A stretch of 64,000 bases of DNA from Mycobacterium sp. DL440 (lineage in GTDB: Bacteria; Actinomycetota; Actinomycetes; Mycobacteriales; Mycobacteriaceae), in the NCBI RefSeq assembly GCF_011745145.1, contig NZ_CP050191.1:6092473-6156472 (forward strand), written 5' to 3'. The position numbers were made by a program, and so were the translations under genes. How positions within the stretch are numbered: the stretch's first letter is position 1; every line of letters begins with the position of its first letter. This document shows, in pieces, positions 41,528 to 49,965 of the stretch. A model generated the notes under the pieces. The model saw only the letters and a program-made list of their open reading frames with translations, searched no databases and had not been told where the DNA came from.

Positions 41528-42375
41528 CTACCTCCGATGGCAGCCACGGTGGCCTCACCGGGCCGTTGGACCATGGTCGGCGTCACCGCGCGGTGCGCTG
41601 CTCGCGCCTGGCTTGCGCTGTTGCGCGGGACGTCTGACAGGGCGTGCCAGATTGCCCACGACGCGCTGCGCACCGTGGCGATGACAGGTTCGACGCGCGT
41701 CGACCTGGCGGGTCCGCACAGTGACAGCGTGAACCGGTTGCCGCCCTCGGATACGCCGATGGCGGCGGCCACGACGGTGACGCCTAGTTCACAGCCCTCA
41801 GCATCGACGGCGACCCCGCCGCGGGCGCGCACCTTGTCCAGGTTTCGATCCAACTCCGTCCGGTTCCGAATTCCGTATGGTGAGGTCACCGCGTACCGCA
41901 ACTCCGGCCATGCTGACTCGTCGATCTGCGCCAGCAGCGCACGGCCGGGTGCACTTTGTTCCACGGCTTGTTTGAAACCGGCCTGCCAACAAGCGCCGGT
42001 GCTGGGCCACACCCCGAAGCGTTCGACGTGCAGCACGTGCGCATTCGCGAGGATGCTCAGATGCGCCGTCAGCCCGGTGCGCCGGTGCAGGTCCGCCATT
42101 ACCGGCAATGCGGCATCGGGAACCCGACGTTGTCGCACGGCTTGGCTGCCGAGTTCGAACATCCTCAGCCCCAGCGCGTATTCGACGCCCTGACGTTCGA
42201 CCCAGCCGAGCTGGACCAGGCCCTGCAGGATGCGATGAGCCGACGAGCGGGGAACGCTCGAATAACGGCTGATCTCCGCCAGCGTGAGCGTTTGCCGTGC
42301 ACCGAAGACCTCCAGAAGCGAAGCCACCCGATTGAGCATCGCGATGGGAGCCCCGTCGTCGTGCGACGTTGACAC
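41524..42375 (-). CDS. IclR-family transcriptional regulator
   Basis: A 283-residue IclR regulator: winged HTH LTLAEISRYSSVPRSSAHRI at about residues 30-50 and effector domain GLTAHLSILANAHVLHVERF, CELGVTVVAAAIGVSEGG. It is a paralogue of the IclR at 23657 (PRSSAHRIL and the same layout). GTG 42375 with GGAGG five bases upstream is chosen; an ATG at 42396 falls in the inverted repeat. It is divergent from the TetR at 42512 and leads the VOC gene. Confidence 0.86.
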   Translation of the reverse strand: MSTSHDDGAPIAMLNRVASLLEVFGARQTLTLAEISRYSSVPRSSAHRILQGLVQLGWVERQGVEYALGLRMFELGSQAVRQRRVPDAALPVMADLHRRTGLTAHLSILANAHVLHVERFGVWPSTGACWQAGFKQAVEQSAPGRALLAQIDESAWPELRYAVTSPYGIRNRTELDRNLDKVRARGGVAVDAEGCELGVTVVAAAIGVSEGGNRFTLSLCGPARSTRVEPVIATVRSASWAIWHALSDVPRNSASQARAAHRAVTPTMVQRPGEATVAAIGGR

Positions 42376-42380
42376 AACAC

Positions 42381-42385
42381 CCTCC
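42381..42385 (-). promoter_or_regulatory. ribosome binding site of the second IclR gene
   Basis: The minus strand reads GGAGG five bases before GTG 42375, making it more likely than ATG 42396. Confidence 0.5.
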
Positions 42386-42387
42386 GT

Positions 42388-42426
42388 ACCTGTCATAATA
42401 TGTACATGTGGCGCAAACTGACAGGT
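42388..42426. promoter_or_regulatory. inverted repeat in the IclR/TetR divergent region
   Basis: ACCTGTCA and TGACAGGT are perfect inverted arms around 23 bases that contain the palindrome ATGTACAT. The site is just upstream of the IclR ribosome site and about 85 bases before the TetR start, so it could be read by either regulator. Confidence 0.52.
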
Positions 42427-42511
42427 GTGAGTCTAAGCACAACGAGGCGGCGAAGTAAAGTGGTCCAGCACCCGGCGGGCGGCGGACCGGCTCGACGCGG
42501 CACCACGTCGA

Positions 42512-43129
42512 ATGCCCAGAGGTAAAGGGCCGACGCTCACCGAGCGTCGTGCAGAGGAACTGCGGCTGAGCATCGCTACGGCCGCCCGTGACATCTTTAT
42601 CGCTGACGGTGACACCTCGGCCACCGTGGAGCGCATCTGCGCCGAAGTCGGCATCGCGACGCGTACGTTCTACCGGCACTTCCCGGTCAAGGAAGACGTG
42701 CTGGGACCGTTGTTCCGGCGAAGCGAGGGCGAGATGCGCGGCGTGTTGGCCTGCGCTGCAGCGGACGCTGATCCCGTAGACGTCCTCGTCGACATGTTCA
42801 CGGGCGAGGTCCAAAACCGGCAGACGGTCGAAATGGACCGAAAGTTCATGTCGCTCATGGCCGATACTCCGCAGTACCGCTTGCGCTGGATGGAATGGAG
42901 CGGAAACCTCGCCGAGGCCGTCACCGAGTTTCTGGCGGGACACTTCGAACTGGGTGACGACGCGTTCACCCGGTCGTTGCCGGCCAGGCTTGTTCTCCAC
43001 GTCAGCAGCAATGCGTACGTCTGGTGGACCGACGCCAAGGAACCGCACGAACTCGACGAGTTGGTGGTCGCACACCGGCGCGGAATTGACTTGGCGCTGG
43101 CGGGTCTTCAGCGGTTGGGCGCAGCCTGA
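42512..43129 (+). CDS. TetR-family regulator, paralogue of the one at 3360
   Basis: A 205-residue TetR regulator: GPTLTERRAEELRLSIATAA, then ATRTFYRHFPVKEDVLGPLF (HTH about 15-60), and DTPQYRLRWMEW in the ligand domain. Sequence and length match the regulator at 3360 throughout. Each copy lies within about 2.2 kb of a kshA copy, so the regulator-oxygenase neighbourhood appears duplicated. The ATG has no clear ribosome site. It is convergent with the thioesterase gene. Confidence 0.86.
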   Translation: MPRGKGPTLTERRAEELRLSIATAARDIFIADGDTSATVERICAEVGIATRTFYRHFPVKEDVLGPLFRRSEGEMRGVLACAAADADPVDVLVDMFTGEVQNRQTVEMDRKFMSLMADTPQYRLRWMEWSGNLAEAVTEFLAGHFELGDDAFTRSLPARLVLHVSSNAYVWWTDAKEPHELDELVVAHRRGIDLALAGLQRLGAA

Positions 43130-43132
43130 CGG

Positions 43133-43633
43133 TCAGTCCCGCACGCCCATCGCCCCGCACACCGGTGCCGACCAGGCCAGGCGGCTGGAGGTTGCAATGC
43201 TTCGGTCGATGGCCGCCGCGATGTTCTCAGGCATTTCGACGGGCCGCCGCGAGTCCAGGTTCACGTGCACCAGCACGATCTCCAACGTGCAGGCCAACTG
43301 CTGACGGGCGCAGTCCACTACGAACGTCATCAGGTGCACCACCTTGGCACTGCGTTTGAGGAACCTTCCGTGGATGGCGAATTCATCGCCTTCAAGCAGT
43401 TCGCCGTAGTAACGCAGATGGTGCTCGGCGGTGAACACTCCCATCCGTCGATCTGACCGGTACTCATCGTCGATCCCGATACGGCGCACAGCCCTGTCCG
43501 CACCCAACGACGCGAATTCCAGATAGTGCAGCACGTTCATGTGGCCGTTCGAGTCGATAAAACTACTGGTGACGGTAGCGGTCATCGGGTCAGGCAGGGC
43601 GGCGATCTCCGCGGCGGTAGGCAAGTGCTTCAT
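43133..43633 (-). CDS. hotdog-fold acyl-CoA thioesterase
   Basis: A 166-residue single-hotdog protein: SFIDSNGHMNVLHYLEFASL with the DSNGHMN active-site motif at residues 27-33, and GVFTAEHHLRYYGELLEGDE next. It resembles 4-hydroxybenzoyl-CoA thioesterase/FadM-type enzymes and would hydrolyse an acyl-CoA, perhaps to relieve CoA trapping or release a product. It is divergent from kshA at 43811, with about 177 bases between them. Confidence 0.82.
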   Translation of the reverse strand: MKHLPTAAEIAALPDPMTATVTSSFIDSNGHMNVLHYLEFASLGADRAVRRIGIDDEYRSDRRMGVFTAEHHLRYYGELLEGDEFAIHGRFLKRSAKVVHLMTFVVDCARQQLACTLEIVLVHVNLDSRRPVEMPENIAAAIDRSIATSSRLAWSAPVCGAMGVRD

Positions 43634-43708
43634 TCCCTCTACTCATACTCGTCCGGCCCGTCTCTCGATCCGCGCGTTCCGCACAGTGAGACCGGAGTTG
43701 CCGTTTAC

Positions 43709-43722
43709 GCCAACATGTTCCA
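43709..43722 (+). promoter_or_regulatory. KstR-box-like site upstream of the second kshA
   Basis: GCCAACATGTTCCA fits the KstR consensus TnnAACnnGTTnnA at every defined base except the first (G for T). It contains the palindrome AACATGTT and lies about 90 bases before the kshA start, where a cholesterol-regulon operator would be expected. Confidence 0.48.
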
Positions 43723-43794
43723 GCCTGCGGACACCTCGCCCCTGCGGTCGCGCCTGCGGCGTTCAATCGGGAACACCAACCCTCGGGCTAACAC

Positions 43795-43800
43795 AGGAGG
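43795..43800 (+). promoter_or_regulatory. ribosome binding site of the second kshA
   Basis: AGGAGG lies ten bases before ATG 43811, identifying the true start within a longer open frame that begins at 43526. Confidence 0.65.
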
Positions 43801-43810
43801 TATCGACTCG

Positions 43811-44947
43811 ATGACTACCACGCAACTCGACGACGACCACATCCGGCACATCGAAGCCGCCGCACTGCCACAGCGCTTCGCGCGGGGCTGGCACTGCCTC
43901 GGCCTGAGCAAGCACTTCGAGGGCGGAAAGCCGCAAGCTGTAGCGGCGTTCGGGCAGCGGCTCGTCGTGTTCCGCGACCGTGCCGGCGTGCTGCAGGTGT
44001 TGGACGCCTACTGCAGGCACATGGGCGGTGATTTGTCCGAGGGTGAAGTGAAGGGCGATGAGGTGGCGTGCCCCTTCCACGATTGGCGATGGGGCGGAGA
44101 CGGCCGCTGCAAGGCAGTACCGTACTCGAAACGCACTCCGCGCCTTGCCCGTACCGCCAGGTGGCAGACCATGGAGCAGGACGGCATGGTGTTCGTCTGG
44201 AATGACCCGGAAGGCAACCCACCGTCGGCCGACGTGGCCATCCCGCGCATTCCCGGTGCGGGTACCGGAGGTTGGACCGACTGGTACTGGCACTCGACCG
44301 TCATCGAGACCAACTGTCGCGAGATCGTCGACAACTTGGTCGATATGGCGCACTTCTTCTACATCCATGGCAGCGTCCCCGACCAATTCAAGAACATCTT
44401 CGAAGGCCACGTCGCGACGCAGTTCATGTCCAGCGGGATCCGCCAAGACTTCGCCGCAGATACCGACGCGCCGATGATGCTGGGCACCACGTCCGTTGCG
44501 TCGTACTGGGGTCCGTCGTTCATGATCGACGATCTGACCTACCACCTCGAGCACGGCGACCAGAAGACGGTGCTGCTGAACTGTCACTACCCCATCGATG
44601 CGAACTCGTTCGTGCTGCAGTACGGCATCATCGTCGAGAAGTCACCTCTGGTTCCTGACGAGCAGGCGGCAGCGACGGCCGTCGCGCTCGGCGATTGGGT
44701 GAAGAAGGGTTTCGACGAGGACATCGAGATCTGGCGCAACAAGGCCCGCATCGACAATCCGTTGTTGTGCGAGGAGGACGGCCCCGTCTACCAGCTGCGC
44801 CGGTGGTACGAGCAGTTCTACGTCGATATCGCGGACGTCACACCCGACATGGTGGACCGGTTCGAGTTTGAGGTCGATGTGACACATCCGCGCGAGGTGT
44901 GGACGCAACATATGGCTGCGGGCGAGGCTGTGCCTGCGCTGGGCTGA
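43811..44947 (+). CDS. kshA: KshA-type 3-ketosteroid 9-alpha-hydroxylase, Rieske oxygenase component
   Basis: This 378-residue paralogue of the protein at 8 keeps all metal ligands: Rieske C68/H70 and C87/H90, and iron H181, H186 and D304, which match the positions known for Mtb KshA. The two copies differ most around residues 205-225 (SSGIRQDFAADTDAP here against SAGRPDVGDPEGAK) and in the loop after residue 245, regions likely near the substrate mouth. It lacks the small Cys-rich partner of the other copy. A KstR-like box lies upstream and an hsaD-like gene is convergent. Confidence 0.9.
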   Translation: MTTTQLDDDHIRHIEAAALPQRFARGWHCLGLSKHFEGGKPQAVAAFGQRLVVFRDRAGVLQVLDAYCRHMGGDLSEGEVKGDEVACPFHDWRWGGDGRCKAVPYSKRTPRLARTARWQTMEQDGMVFVWNDPEGNPPSADVAIPRIPGAGTGGWTDWYWHSTVIETNCREIVDNLVDMAHFFYIHGSVPDQFKNIFEGHVATQFMSSGIRQDFAADTDAPMMLGTTSVASYWGPSFMIDDLTYHLEHGDQKTVLLNCHYPIDANSFVLQYGIIVEKSPLVPDEQAAATAVALGDWVKKGFDEDIEIWRNKARIDNPLLCEEDGPVYQLRRWYEQFYVDIADVTPDMVDRFEFEVDVTHPREVWTQHMAAGEAVPALG

Positions 44948-44956
44948 GGGGTTCCA

Positions 44957-44989
44957 GGCGGTGCCGACGCCGATGAGCTCGGCACCGCC
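44957..44989. terminator. strong hairpin between convergent kshA and hsaD-like genes
   Basis: GGCGGTGCCGA and TCGGCACCGCC form a perfect 11-base stem with an 11-base loop, nine bases after the kshA stop and seven bases from the hsaD-like stop. It can end transcription from both sides. There is no T-run, which is usual in mycobacteria. Confidence 0.75.
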
Positions 44990-44996
44990 AGTCCCG

Positions 44997-45917
44997 CTAG
45001 TCCGCGCGGTTCAAGAATGCAGAAACCACCGACTCGAAGGCATCTTTTGCCTCGATCATCGCCCAGTGCCCGCAGTTGGGGAACACGTGCAGCTCTGCGT
45101 TGGGGATGGTGCGCATCGGAATCAGGGCCATATCAAGCGGACTCACGCGATCGTCGCGTCCCCAGGTCAGCAGCGTGGGCGCAGAAACCTTGTGCATCCG
45201 TGCCCACGGCATAGGCAGATCCGACGCGGCCATCGATGCCATCATCGCCGCGAACGCGGCCTTTCCGTACATGCGGCGCGCGGCGGTCAATGTCTCCGGA
45301 TCGGTGGCCAGTGTCCACCGCTCCTCGATCAATTCCTCGGTGACCAGCGATTGGTCATAAACCATGGAGTGCAGCCAGTCGATGAGGCGCTGCCGCGTCG
45401 GGTCCTCGGTGAACTCCTGGAGCAGACGGATGCCTTCGCTGGGCCCGGGGGAGAAGATGGTGGTGCCGATCCCGCCGATCGTCACGAGCCGGCCGACCCG
45501 TTCAGGTGCAGTGATCGCCGTGTTGATGCCGACGCCGCCGCCCATCGAGTTGCCGACGATGTCCACTCGTTCGACCCCGAGTGCGTCCAGGAACGGCGTG
45601 ACTGTCCCTTGAGCGGTCACCATGGGGTGCCCGCCCCAGTCATCTGAGACGCCGAAGCCGGGGAACTCCAGGACCAGACACCGGAAGCGTTCGGCGAAGG
45701 TCGGCAGCACTCCACGGAAGTTGCGCCAGCCGGTGACTCCGGGTCCCGATCCGTGCAGGAACAGGACGGTCGGACCGTCGCCGACATCGTAGTAGCGCAA
45801 ATTGCCGGCACTGGTCTGGATCTCACGCAGCGCGTGCCCCGTACCGGCGCCATTGGTGACCGAAGCGGAATTCGACACAGGCCTTCTTTCGTCTCGCTGA
45901 CTGGTTGCGTCCACCAT
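44997..45917 (-). CDS. hsaD: HsaD-like C-C bond hydrolase (alpha/beta hydrolase)
   Basis: A 306-residue meta-cleavage-product hydrolase. HGSGPGVTGW is the oxyanion region, S124 in GNSMGGG the nucleophile, WGRDDRVSPLD holds the Asp, and NCGHWAMIE the His. Stretches FSPGPSEGIRLLQEF, MVYDQSLVTEELIEERW and PNAELHVFPNCGHW parallel Mtb HsaD, which cleaves 4,9-DSHA. ATG 45917 is reported; GTG 45878 with AGAAGG close upstream gives 293 residues, nearer the 291 of HsaD. It is far from hsaA/hsaC and divergent from the mce operon. Confidence 0.8.
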   Translation of the reverse strand: MVDATSQRDERRPVSNSASVTNGAGTGHALREIQTSAGNLRYYDVGDGPTVLFLHGSGPGVTGWRNFRGVLPTFAERFRCLVLEFPGFGVSDDWGGHPMVTAQGTVTPFLDALGVERVDIVGNSMGGGVGINTAITAPERVGRLVTIGGIGTTIFSPGPSEGIRLLQEFTEDPTRQRLIDWLHSMVYDQSLVTEELIEERWTLATDPETLTAARRMYGKAAFAAMMASMAASDLPMPWARMHKVSAPTLLTWGRDDRVSPLDMALIPMRTIPNAELHVFPNCGHWAMIEAKDAFESVVSAFLNRAD

Positions 45918-45974
45918 CACACGCTCGCGCCGGAGCGGCAATGGCGCGTTCCGCTGACCGGGTGGCCGCCGAGA

Positions 45975-45995
45975 TTTGACGCGCACGGAGTCAAA
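45975..45995. promoter_or_regulatory. inverted repeat in the mce promoter region
   Basis: TTTGAC and GTCAAA form a perfect 6-9-6 inverted repeat in the divergent region between the hsaD-like gene and the mce operon, about 125 bases before the first yrbE start. It could be an operator for either unit. Confidence 0.42.
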
Positions 45996-46118
45996 CTCCC
46001 GGTGGGTGGGACACCCGGTGGCGCGACCGGTGGCGAACTGTGAGTGTTCCCGGTCGAGGCGTGTGGTCCGGGTCATACCAACCCGCGGATGTGTTTCAGG
46101 CAAAGAACGGAGAACCCG

Positions 46119-46889
46119 ATGTTGCAGCGACAACTCGCCGGCCCACTCGAGGGGGTGGGTGGGTTGTTCGCCATGTCCGTGGACGCCGCACGGTTCGTGG
46201 TGCGCCGGCCGTTCCAATGGCGCGAATTCCTTGACCAGTCCTGGTTCGTGGCACGGGTATCCGTGGCACCGACGCTCCTGGTGGCGATCCCGTTCACCGT
46301 CCTGGTGTCGTTCACGTTGAACATTCTCCTTCGCGAACTGGGTGCGGCGGATCTCTCCGGGGCAGGTGCGGCGTTCGGCGCCGTGACCCAGGTCGGGCCG
46401 ATGGTGACGGTGTTGATCGTCGCCGGCGCCGGAGCCACCGCGATGTGTGCCGATCTGGGATCGCGCACCGTCCGTGAAGAGATCGACGCCATGGAGGTTC
46501 TGGGCATCAACCCGATACAGCGTCTGGTCACTCCACGGATGCTGGCCTCGGGTCTGGTGGCGCTGCTGCTCAACAGCGTCGTGGTGATCATCGGAATCCT
46601 TGGCGGATACCTGTTCTCGGTGTTCGTCCAGGATGTCAACCCCGGCGCGTTCGCCGCAGGTATCACCCTGCTCACCGGCATTCCGGAGGTCGTCATTTCC
46701 TGCGTCAAAGCGGCACTGTTCGGCCTGATCGCCGGACTGGTCGCCTGCTACCGCGGTCTGACCGTCTCGGGCGGGGGCGCCAAGGCGGTCGGTAATGCCG
46801 TCAACGAGACCGTCGTCTACGCGTTCATGGCGCTGTTCGTGGTCAACGTGGTGGTCACCGCCATCGGCATCCAGATGACGACCCGATGA
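46119..46889 (+). CDS. yrbEA: YrbEA permease subunit of an Mce transporter
   Basis: A 256-residue integral membrane protein of the MlaE/YrbE permease family, with about five or six hydrophobic segments and the conserved EEIDAMEVLGINPIQRLVTP loop that couples to the ATPase MceG. Mce systems import lipids, and Mce4 imports cholesterol. GGAG six bases before ATG 46119 sets the start. It is the first of eight overlapping yrbE/mce genes. No mceG ATPase is in the window. Which mce family number applies cannot be decided. Confidence 0.92.
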   Translation: MLQRQLAGPLEGVGGLFAMSVDAARFVVRRPFQWREFLDQSWFVARVSVAPTLLVAIPFTVLVSFTLNILLRELGAADLSGAGAAFGAVTQVGPMVTVLIVAGAGATAMCADLGSRTVREEIDAMEVLGINPIQRLVTPRMLASGLVALLLNSVVVIIGILGGYLFSVFVQDVNPGAFAAGITLLTGIPEVVISCVKAALFGLIAGLVACYRGLTVSGGGAKAVGNAVNETVVYAFMALFVVNVVVTAIGIQMTTR

Positions 46890-47737
46890 GCGCAGCACTT
46901 CAATCGGCCTACCCGCGTCTGTCCCGAGCTGTACGACGGCCCGGTGCCGTGCTGAGCGGCATCGGTGACCACGTTCTGTTCTACGGCCGGGCCCTGGCGG
47001 GCATGCCCTTCGCCGCCGCGCACTACCGGAAGGAAGTTGTCCGGCTGATCGCCGAAATCAGCATGGGTGCAGGAACATTGGCCATGATCGGCGGAACCGT
47101 CGTCATCGTCGGATTCCTGACCCTGGCGACCGGCGGGGTGCTGGCCATCCAGGGCTACAGCTCGCTGGGCAACATCGGCATCGAAGCGCTGACCGGATTC
47201 CTGGCGGCCTTCATCAACGTCCGGATCTCGGCGCCCATCGTGGCCGGCATCGGTCTGGCCGCCACCTTCGGCGCCGGCGTGACCGCCCAACTCGGCGCGA
47301 TGCGGATCAACGAAGAGGTCGACGCGCTCGAAGCCATGGCGATCCGGCCTGTCGAGTATCTGGTGTCCACGCGCATCGTGGCCGGGATGATCGCGATCAC
47401 GCCGCTGTACTCGATCGCGGTCATCCTGTCGTTTGTGGCCAGCCAGTTCACCACCGTCGTGCTGCTCGGGCAGTCCGGTGGTCTGTACGGGCACTACTTC
47501 AGCACGTTCCTCAACCCGATCGACCTGCTCTGGTCGTTCTTGCAGGCACTGCTGATGGCGTTGGCGATCCTGCTGGTGCACACCTACTTCGGCTTCTTCG
47601 CCACCGGCGGCCCGGCCGGGGTGGGGGTGGCGGTCGGAAATGCAGTGCGGACGTCGCTGATCGTCGTCGTCTCGATCACCCTGCTGATCTCGCTGGCCGT
47701 CTACGGCTCCAACGGCAACTTCAACCTCTCCGGCTAA
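46886..47737 (+). CDS. yrbEB: YrbEB permease subunit of an Mce transporter
   Basis: A 283-residue partner permease with the MlaE loop as NEEVDALEAMAIRPVEYLVS and several membrane segments (MIGGTVVIVGFLTLATGGVL; MIAITPLYSIAVILSFVA). The ATG overlaps the yrbEA stop (ATGA). YrbEA and YrbEB together form the inner-membrane channel of the importer. Confidence 0.92.
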   Translation: MSAALQSAYPRLSRAVRRPGAVLSGIGDHVLFYGRALAGMPFAAAHYRKEVVRLIAEISMGAGTLAMIGGTVVIVGFLTLATGGVLAIQGYSSLGNIGIEALTGFLAAFINVRISAPIVAGIGLAATFGAGVTAQLGAMRINEEVDALEAMAIRPVEYLVSTRIVAGMIAITPLYSIAVILSFVASQFTTVVLLGQSGGLYGHYFSTFLNPIDLLWSFLQALLMALAILLVHTYFGFFATGGPAGVGVAVGNAVRTSLIVVVSITLLISLAVYGSNGNFNLSG

Positions 47738-47749
47738 AGAAGGCATCCG

Positions 47750-48937
47750 ATGTCGCGTGACGCTAAACGTCAACTGGCCGGTCTGGCCACGGTCGTGGTG
47801 ATCGCCGCGATCGTCGCCGGCTCCATCGTGCTGTTCCGCGGAGGAGTGGCGCCCACCGCTTCGGTGACCGTCATCTCTCCACGGGCCGGTCTGGTGATGA
47901 ACCCCGAGGCCAAGGTCAAACTGCACGGTGCGCAGGTCGGCAAGGTCGTCGCCATCGACGCGCTGCCCGACGGACAGGCGGCGCTGCGGCTGGTGATGAA
48001 TCCCGATGACCTGCAACTGATTCCCGCCAACACCGGGGTGGAGATCGCATCGAGCACGGTATTCGGCGCCAAGTTCGTCCAGCTTGTCCCGCCGCCGGAG
48101 CCGTCGCAGAAGGCGATGTACGCCGGCCAGGTCCTCGACGCCACTCACACCACCGTCGAGATCAACACGGTGTTCGAGCAATTGGTGTCGGTGCTGGCGC
48201 AGATCCAGCCGGAGAAGCTGAACCAGACACTCGGCGCGATGGCTCAGGCCATCGACGGCCGCGGCGACAAACTGGGTCAGACCCTGGTCGACCTCGACGC
48301 CCTGCTGGCCAAGATCGCCCCCAGCCTTCAAACGATGAGTCATGAGATTGCCGTCGCGCCACAGGTGTTCAACGCCTACGCCGACGCCGGACCGGATCTG
48401 ATGGACACCATTCGCAATGCGACGCAGCTCAGCGACACAGTCTACGATCGCCGCGACGATCTGGACGCGTTGCTGATCAGCGCGATCGGGCTGGCCGATG
48501 TCGGCAACGACGTGGTTGCGACCAACAGTGCCGCGGTGACCGACGCGATGCGGCTGCTGGTGCCGACGACGAACCTGCTCAATCAGTACAACCCGGCGCT
48601 CACCTGCGCACTCAAGGGAATGGAGCCACTTGCTCTTGGCCCGCCGCAGCCATTGCCCGGCGTGATGCTGCTGGACTCGTTCCTGTTGGGCACCGAACGG
48701 TACCGCTATCCGGGGAACCTGCCGAAGGTAGCCGCCACTGGTGGCCCGCAATGCATGGGCCTGCCCGACGTCGGTTTCCAGAACCGGCCACCGTTCCTGG
48801 TGACCGATATCGATGCCAACCCAGCGCAATACGGAAACCAGGGAATCCTGTTGAACTCCGAGGGGCTCAAGCAAGCGCTGTACGGCCCGCTCGACGGCCC
48901 GCCCCGCAACACCATGCAGATAGGACAGCCGGGATGA
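47750..48937 (+). CDS. mceA: MceA family protein
   Basis: A 395-residue protein with one N-terminal membrane anchor (about 12-30) and an MCE/MlaD domain at about 38-115 (AGLVMNPEAKVKLHGAQVGK). A helical region follows (LNQTLGAMAQAIDGRGDKLG) and a C-terminal part ends LLNSEGLKQALYGPLDGPP. Six Mce proteins are thought to build a hexameric periplasmic tube that carries lipid from outer to inner membrane. A Shine-Dalgarno-like AAAGAAGG precedes the ATG. Confidence 0.92.
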   Translation: MSRDAKRQLAGLATVVVIAAIVAGSIVLFRGGVAPTASVTVISPRAGLVMNPEAKVKLHGAQVGKVVAIDALPDGQAALRLVMNPDDLQLIPANTGVEIASSTVFGAKFVQLVPPPEPSQKAMYAGQVLDATHTTVEINTVFEQLVSVLAQIQPEKLNQTLGAMAQAIDGRGDKLGQTLVDLDALLAKIAPSLQTMSHEIAVAPQVFNAYADAGPDLMDTIRNATQLSDTVYDRRDDLDALLISAIGLADVGNDVVATNSAAVTDAMRLLVPTTNLLNQYNPALTCALKGMEPLALGPPQPLPGVMLLDSFLLGTERYRYPGNLPKVAATGGPQCMGLPDVGFQNRPPFLVTDIDANPAQYGNQGILLNSEGLKQALYGPLDGPPRNTMQIGQPG

Positions 48938-49965
48938 TGCGCAGCAGCGGCACCGCCATCAAGTTCGGCGTGTTCGGAGTGACGATGTTGCTCTTGACCG
49001 GAGCGCTGTTCGCCATCATGGGGCAGTACCGGACTGGGTCGACCAACGGCTATTCGGCGGTGTTCACCGACGCCTCCAGCCTGAAGGCCGGTGATTCTGT
49101 CCGGGTGGCCGGTATCCGCGTCGGCACGGTCAATAACGTTGCGCTGCAACCCGATAACACGGTGCTGGTGCACTTCGATTCGGACCGTGAAGTCGTCATG
49201 ACGACCGCCACCAAGATTGCGGTGCGTTACCTGGACCTGGTCGGCAACCGCTATCTGGAACTGCTCGAGGGCCCGGGATCGACCAAGATCCAGCCGCCGG
49301 GTTCGCAGATCCCGCTCGGGCGCACCGAGCCGGCGCTGGATCTCGACCTCCTCCTCGGCGGGCTCAAGCCGGTCATCCAGGGTCTCAACGCCCAGAATGT
49401 CAACGCCTTGACGAACTCGTTGATCCAGATACTGCAGGGCCAGGGTGGCACGGTGGAATCGCTGATGTCCCATACGACGTCGTTCACCCAGGCTCTCGCC
49501 GACAACGGCCAGACAGTGCAACAGCTGATTGACAACCTGAAAACCACCGTGGCAACGGTTGCCAAGGACGGCGACAAATTCTCGGGCGCCGTCGAACAAC
49601 TTCAACAGCTGGTCACCGGTCTGTCGCAGGAGCGAGATCCCATCGGAGAAGCCATCACCGCTCTGGACAACGGGACCGCGTCCCTGACGGATCTGATGAC
49701 GCAGGCCAGACCGCCCCTGTCGGGCACGGTGGACCAACTGACACGCCTCGCACCCCTGCTGTCCAATGAGGACGACATGGCGCGGATGGATCTGTCGTTG
49801 CAGAACGCGCCCAAGAACTACCGCAAGCTCGTCCGGCTGGGCGCTTACGGCAGTTTCATCAACCAGTACCTGTGCGGCATGAATGTCCGGGTCACCGACC
49901 TGCAGGGGCGCACCGCGTACTTCCCGTGGATCATGCAGAACACCGGCCGCTGTGGGGAGCCCTGA
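48934..49965 (+). CDS. mceB: MceB family protein
   Basis: A 343-residue Mce subunit: membrane anchor at about 11-29, MCE domain at about 38-115 (DASSLKAGDSVRVAGIRVGT; KIAVRYLDLVGNRYLEL), then a long helical stretch with heptad-like Leu/Val spacing (NVNALTNSLIQILQGQGGTV). It ends CGMNVRVTDLQGR. It overlaps mceA (ATGA) and mceC (TGATG). Confidence 0.92.
   Translation: MMRSSGTAIKFGVFGVTMLLLTGALFAIMGQYRTGSTNGYSAVFTDASSLKAGDSVRVAGIRVGTVNNVALQPDNTVLVHFDSDREVVMTTATKIAVRYLDLVGNRYLELLEGPGSTKIQPPGSQIPLGRTEPALDLDLLLGGLKPVIQGLNAQNVNALTNSLIQILQGQGGTVESLMSHTTSFTQALADNGQTVQQLIDNLKTTVATVAKDGDKFSGAVEQLQQLVTGLSQERDPIGEAITALDNGTASLTDLMTQARPPLSGTVDQLTRLAPLLSNEDDMARMDLSLQNAPKNYRKLVRLGAYGSFINQYLCGMNVRVTDLQGRTAYFPWIMQNTGRCGEP

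Noticed and set aside
46817..48874. A 685-codon minus-strand open frame opposite yrbEB and mceA
   Set aside because: It is His/Arg/Asp-rich antisense translation; the plus-strand genes have the domains and ribosome sites.
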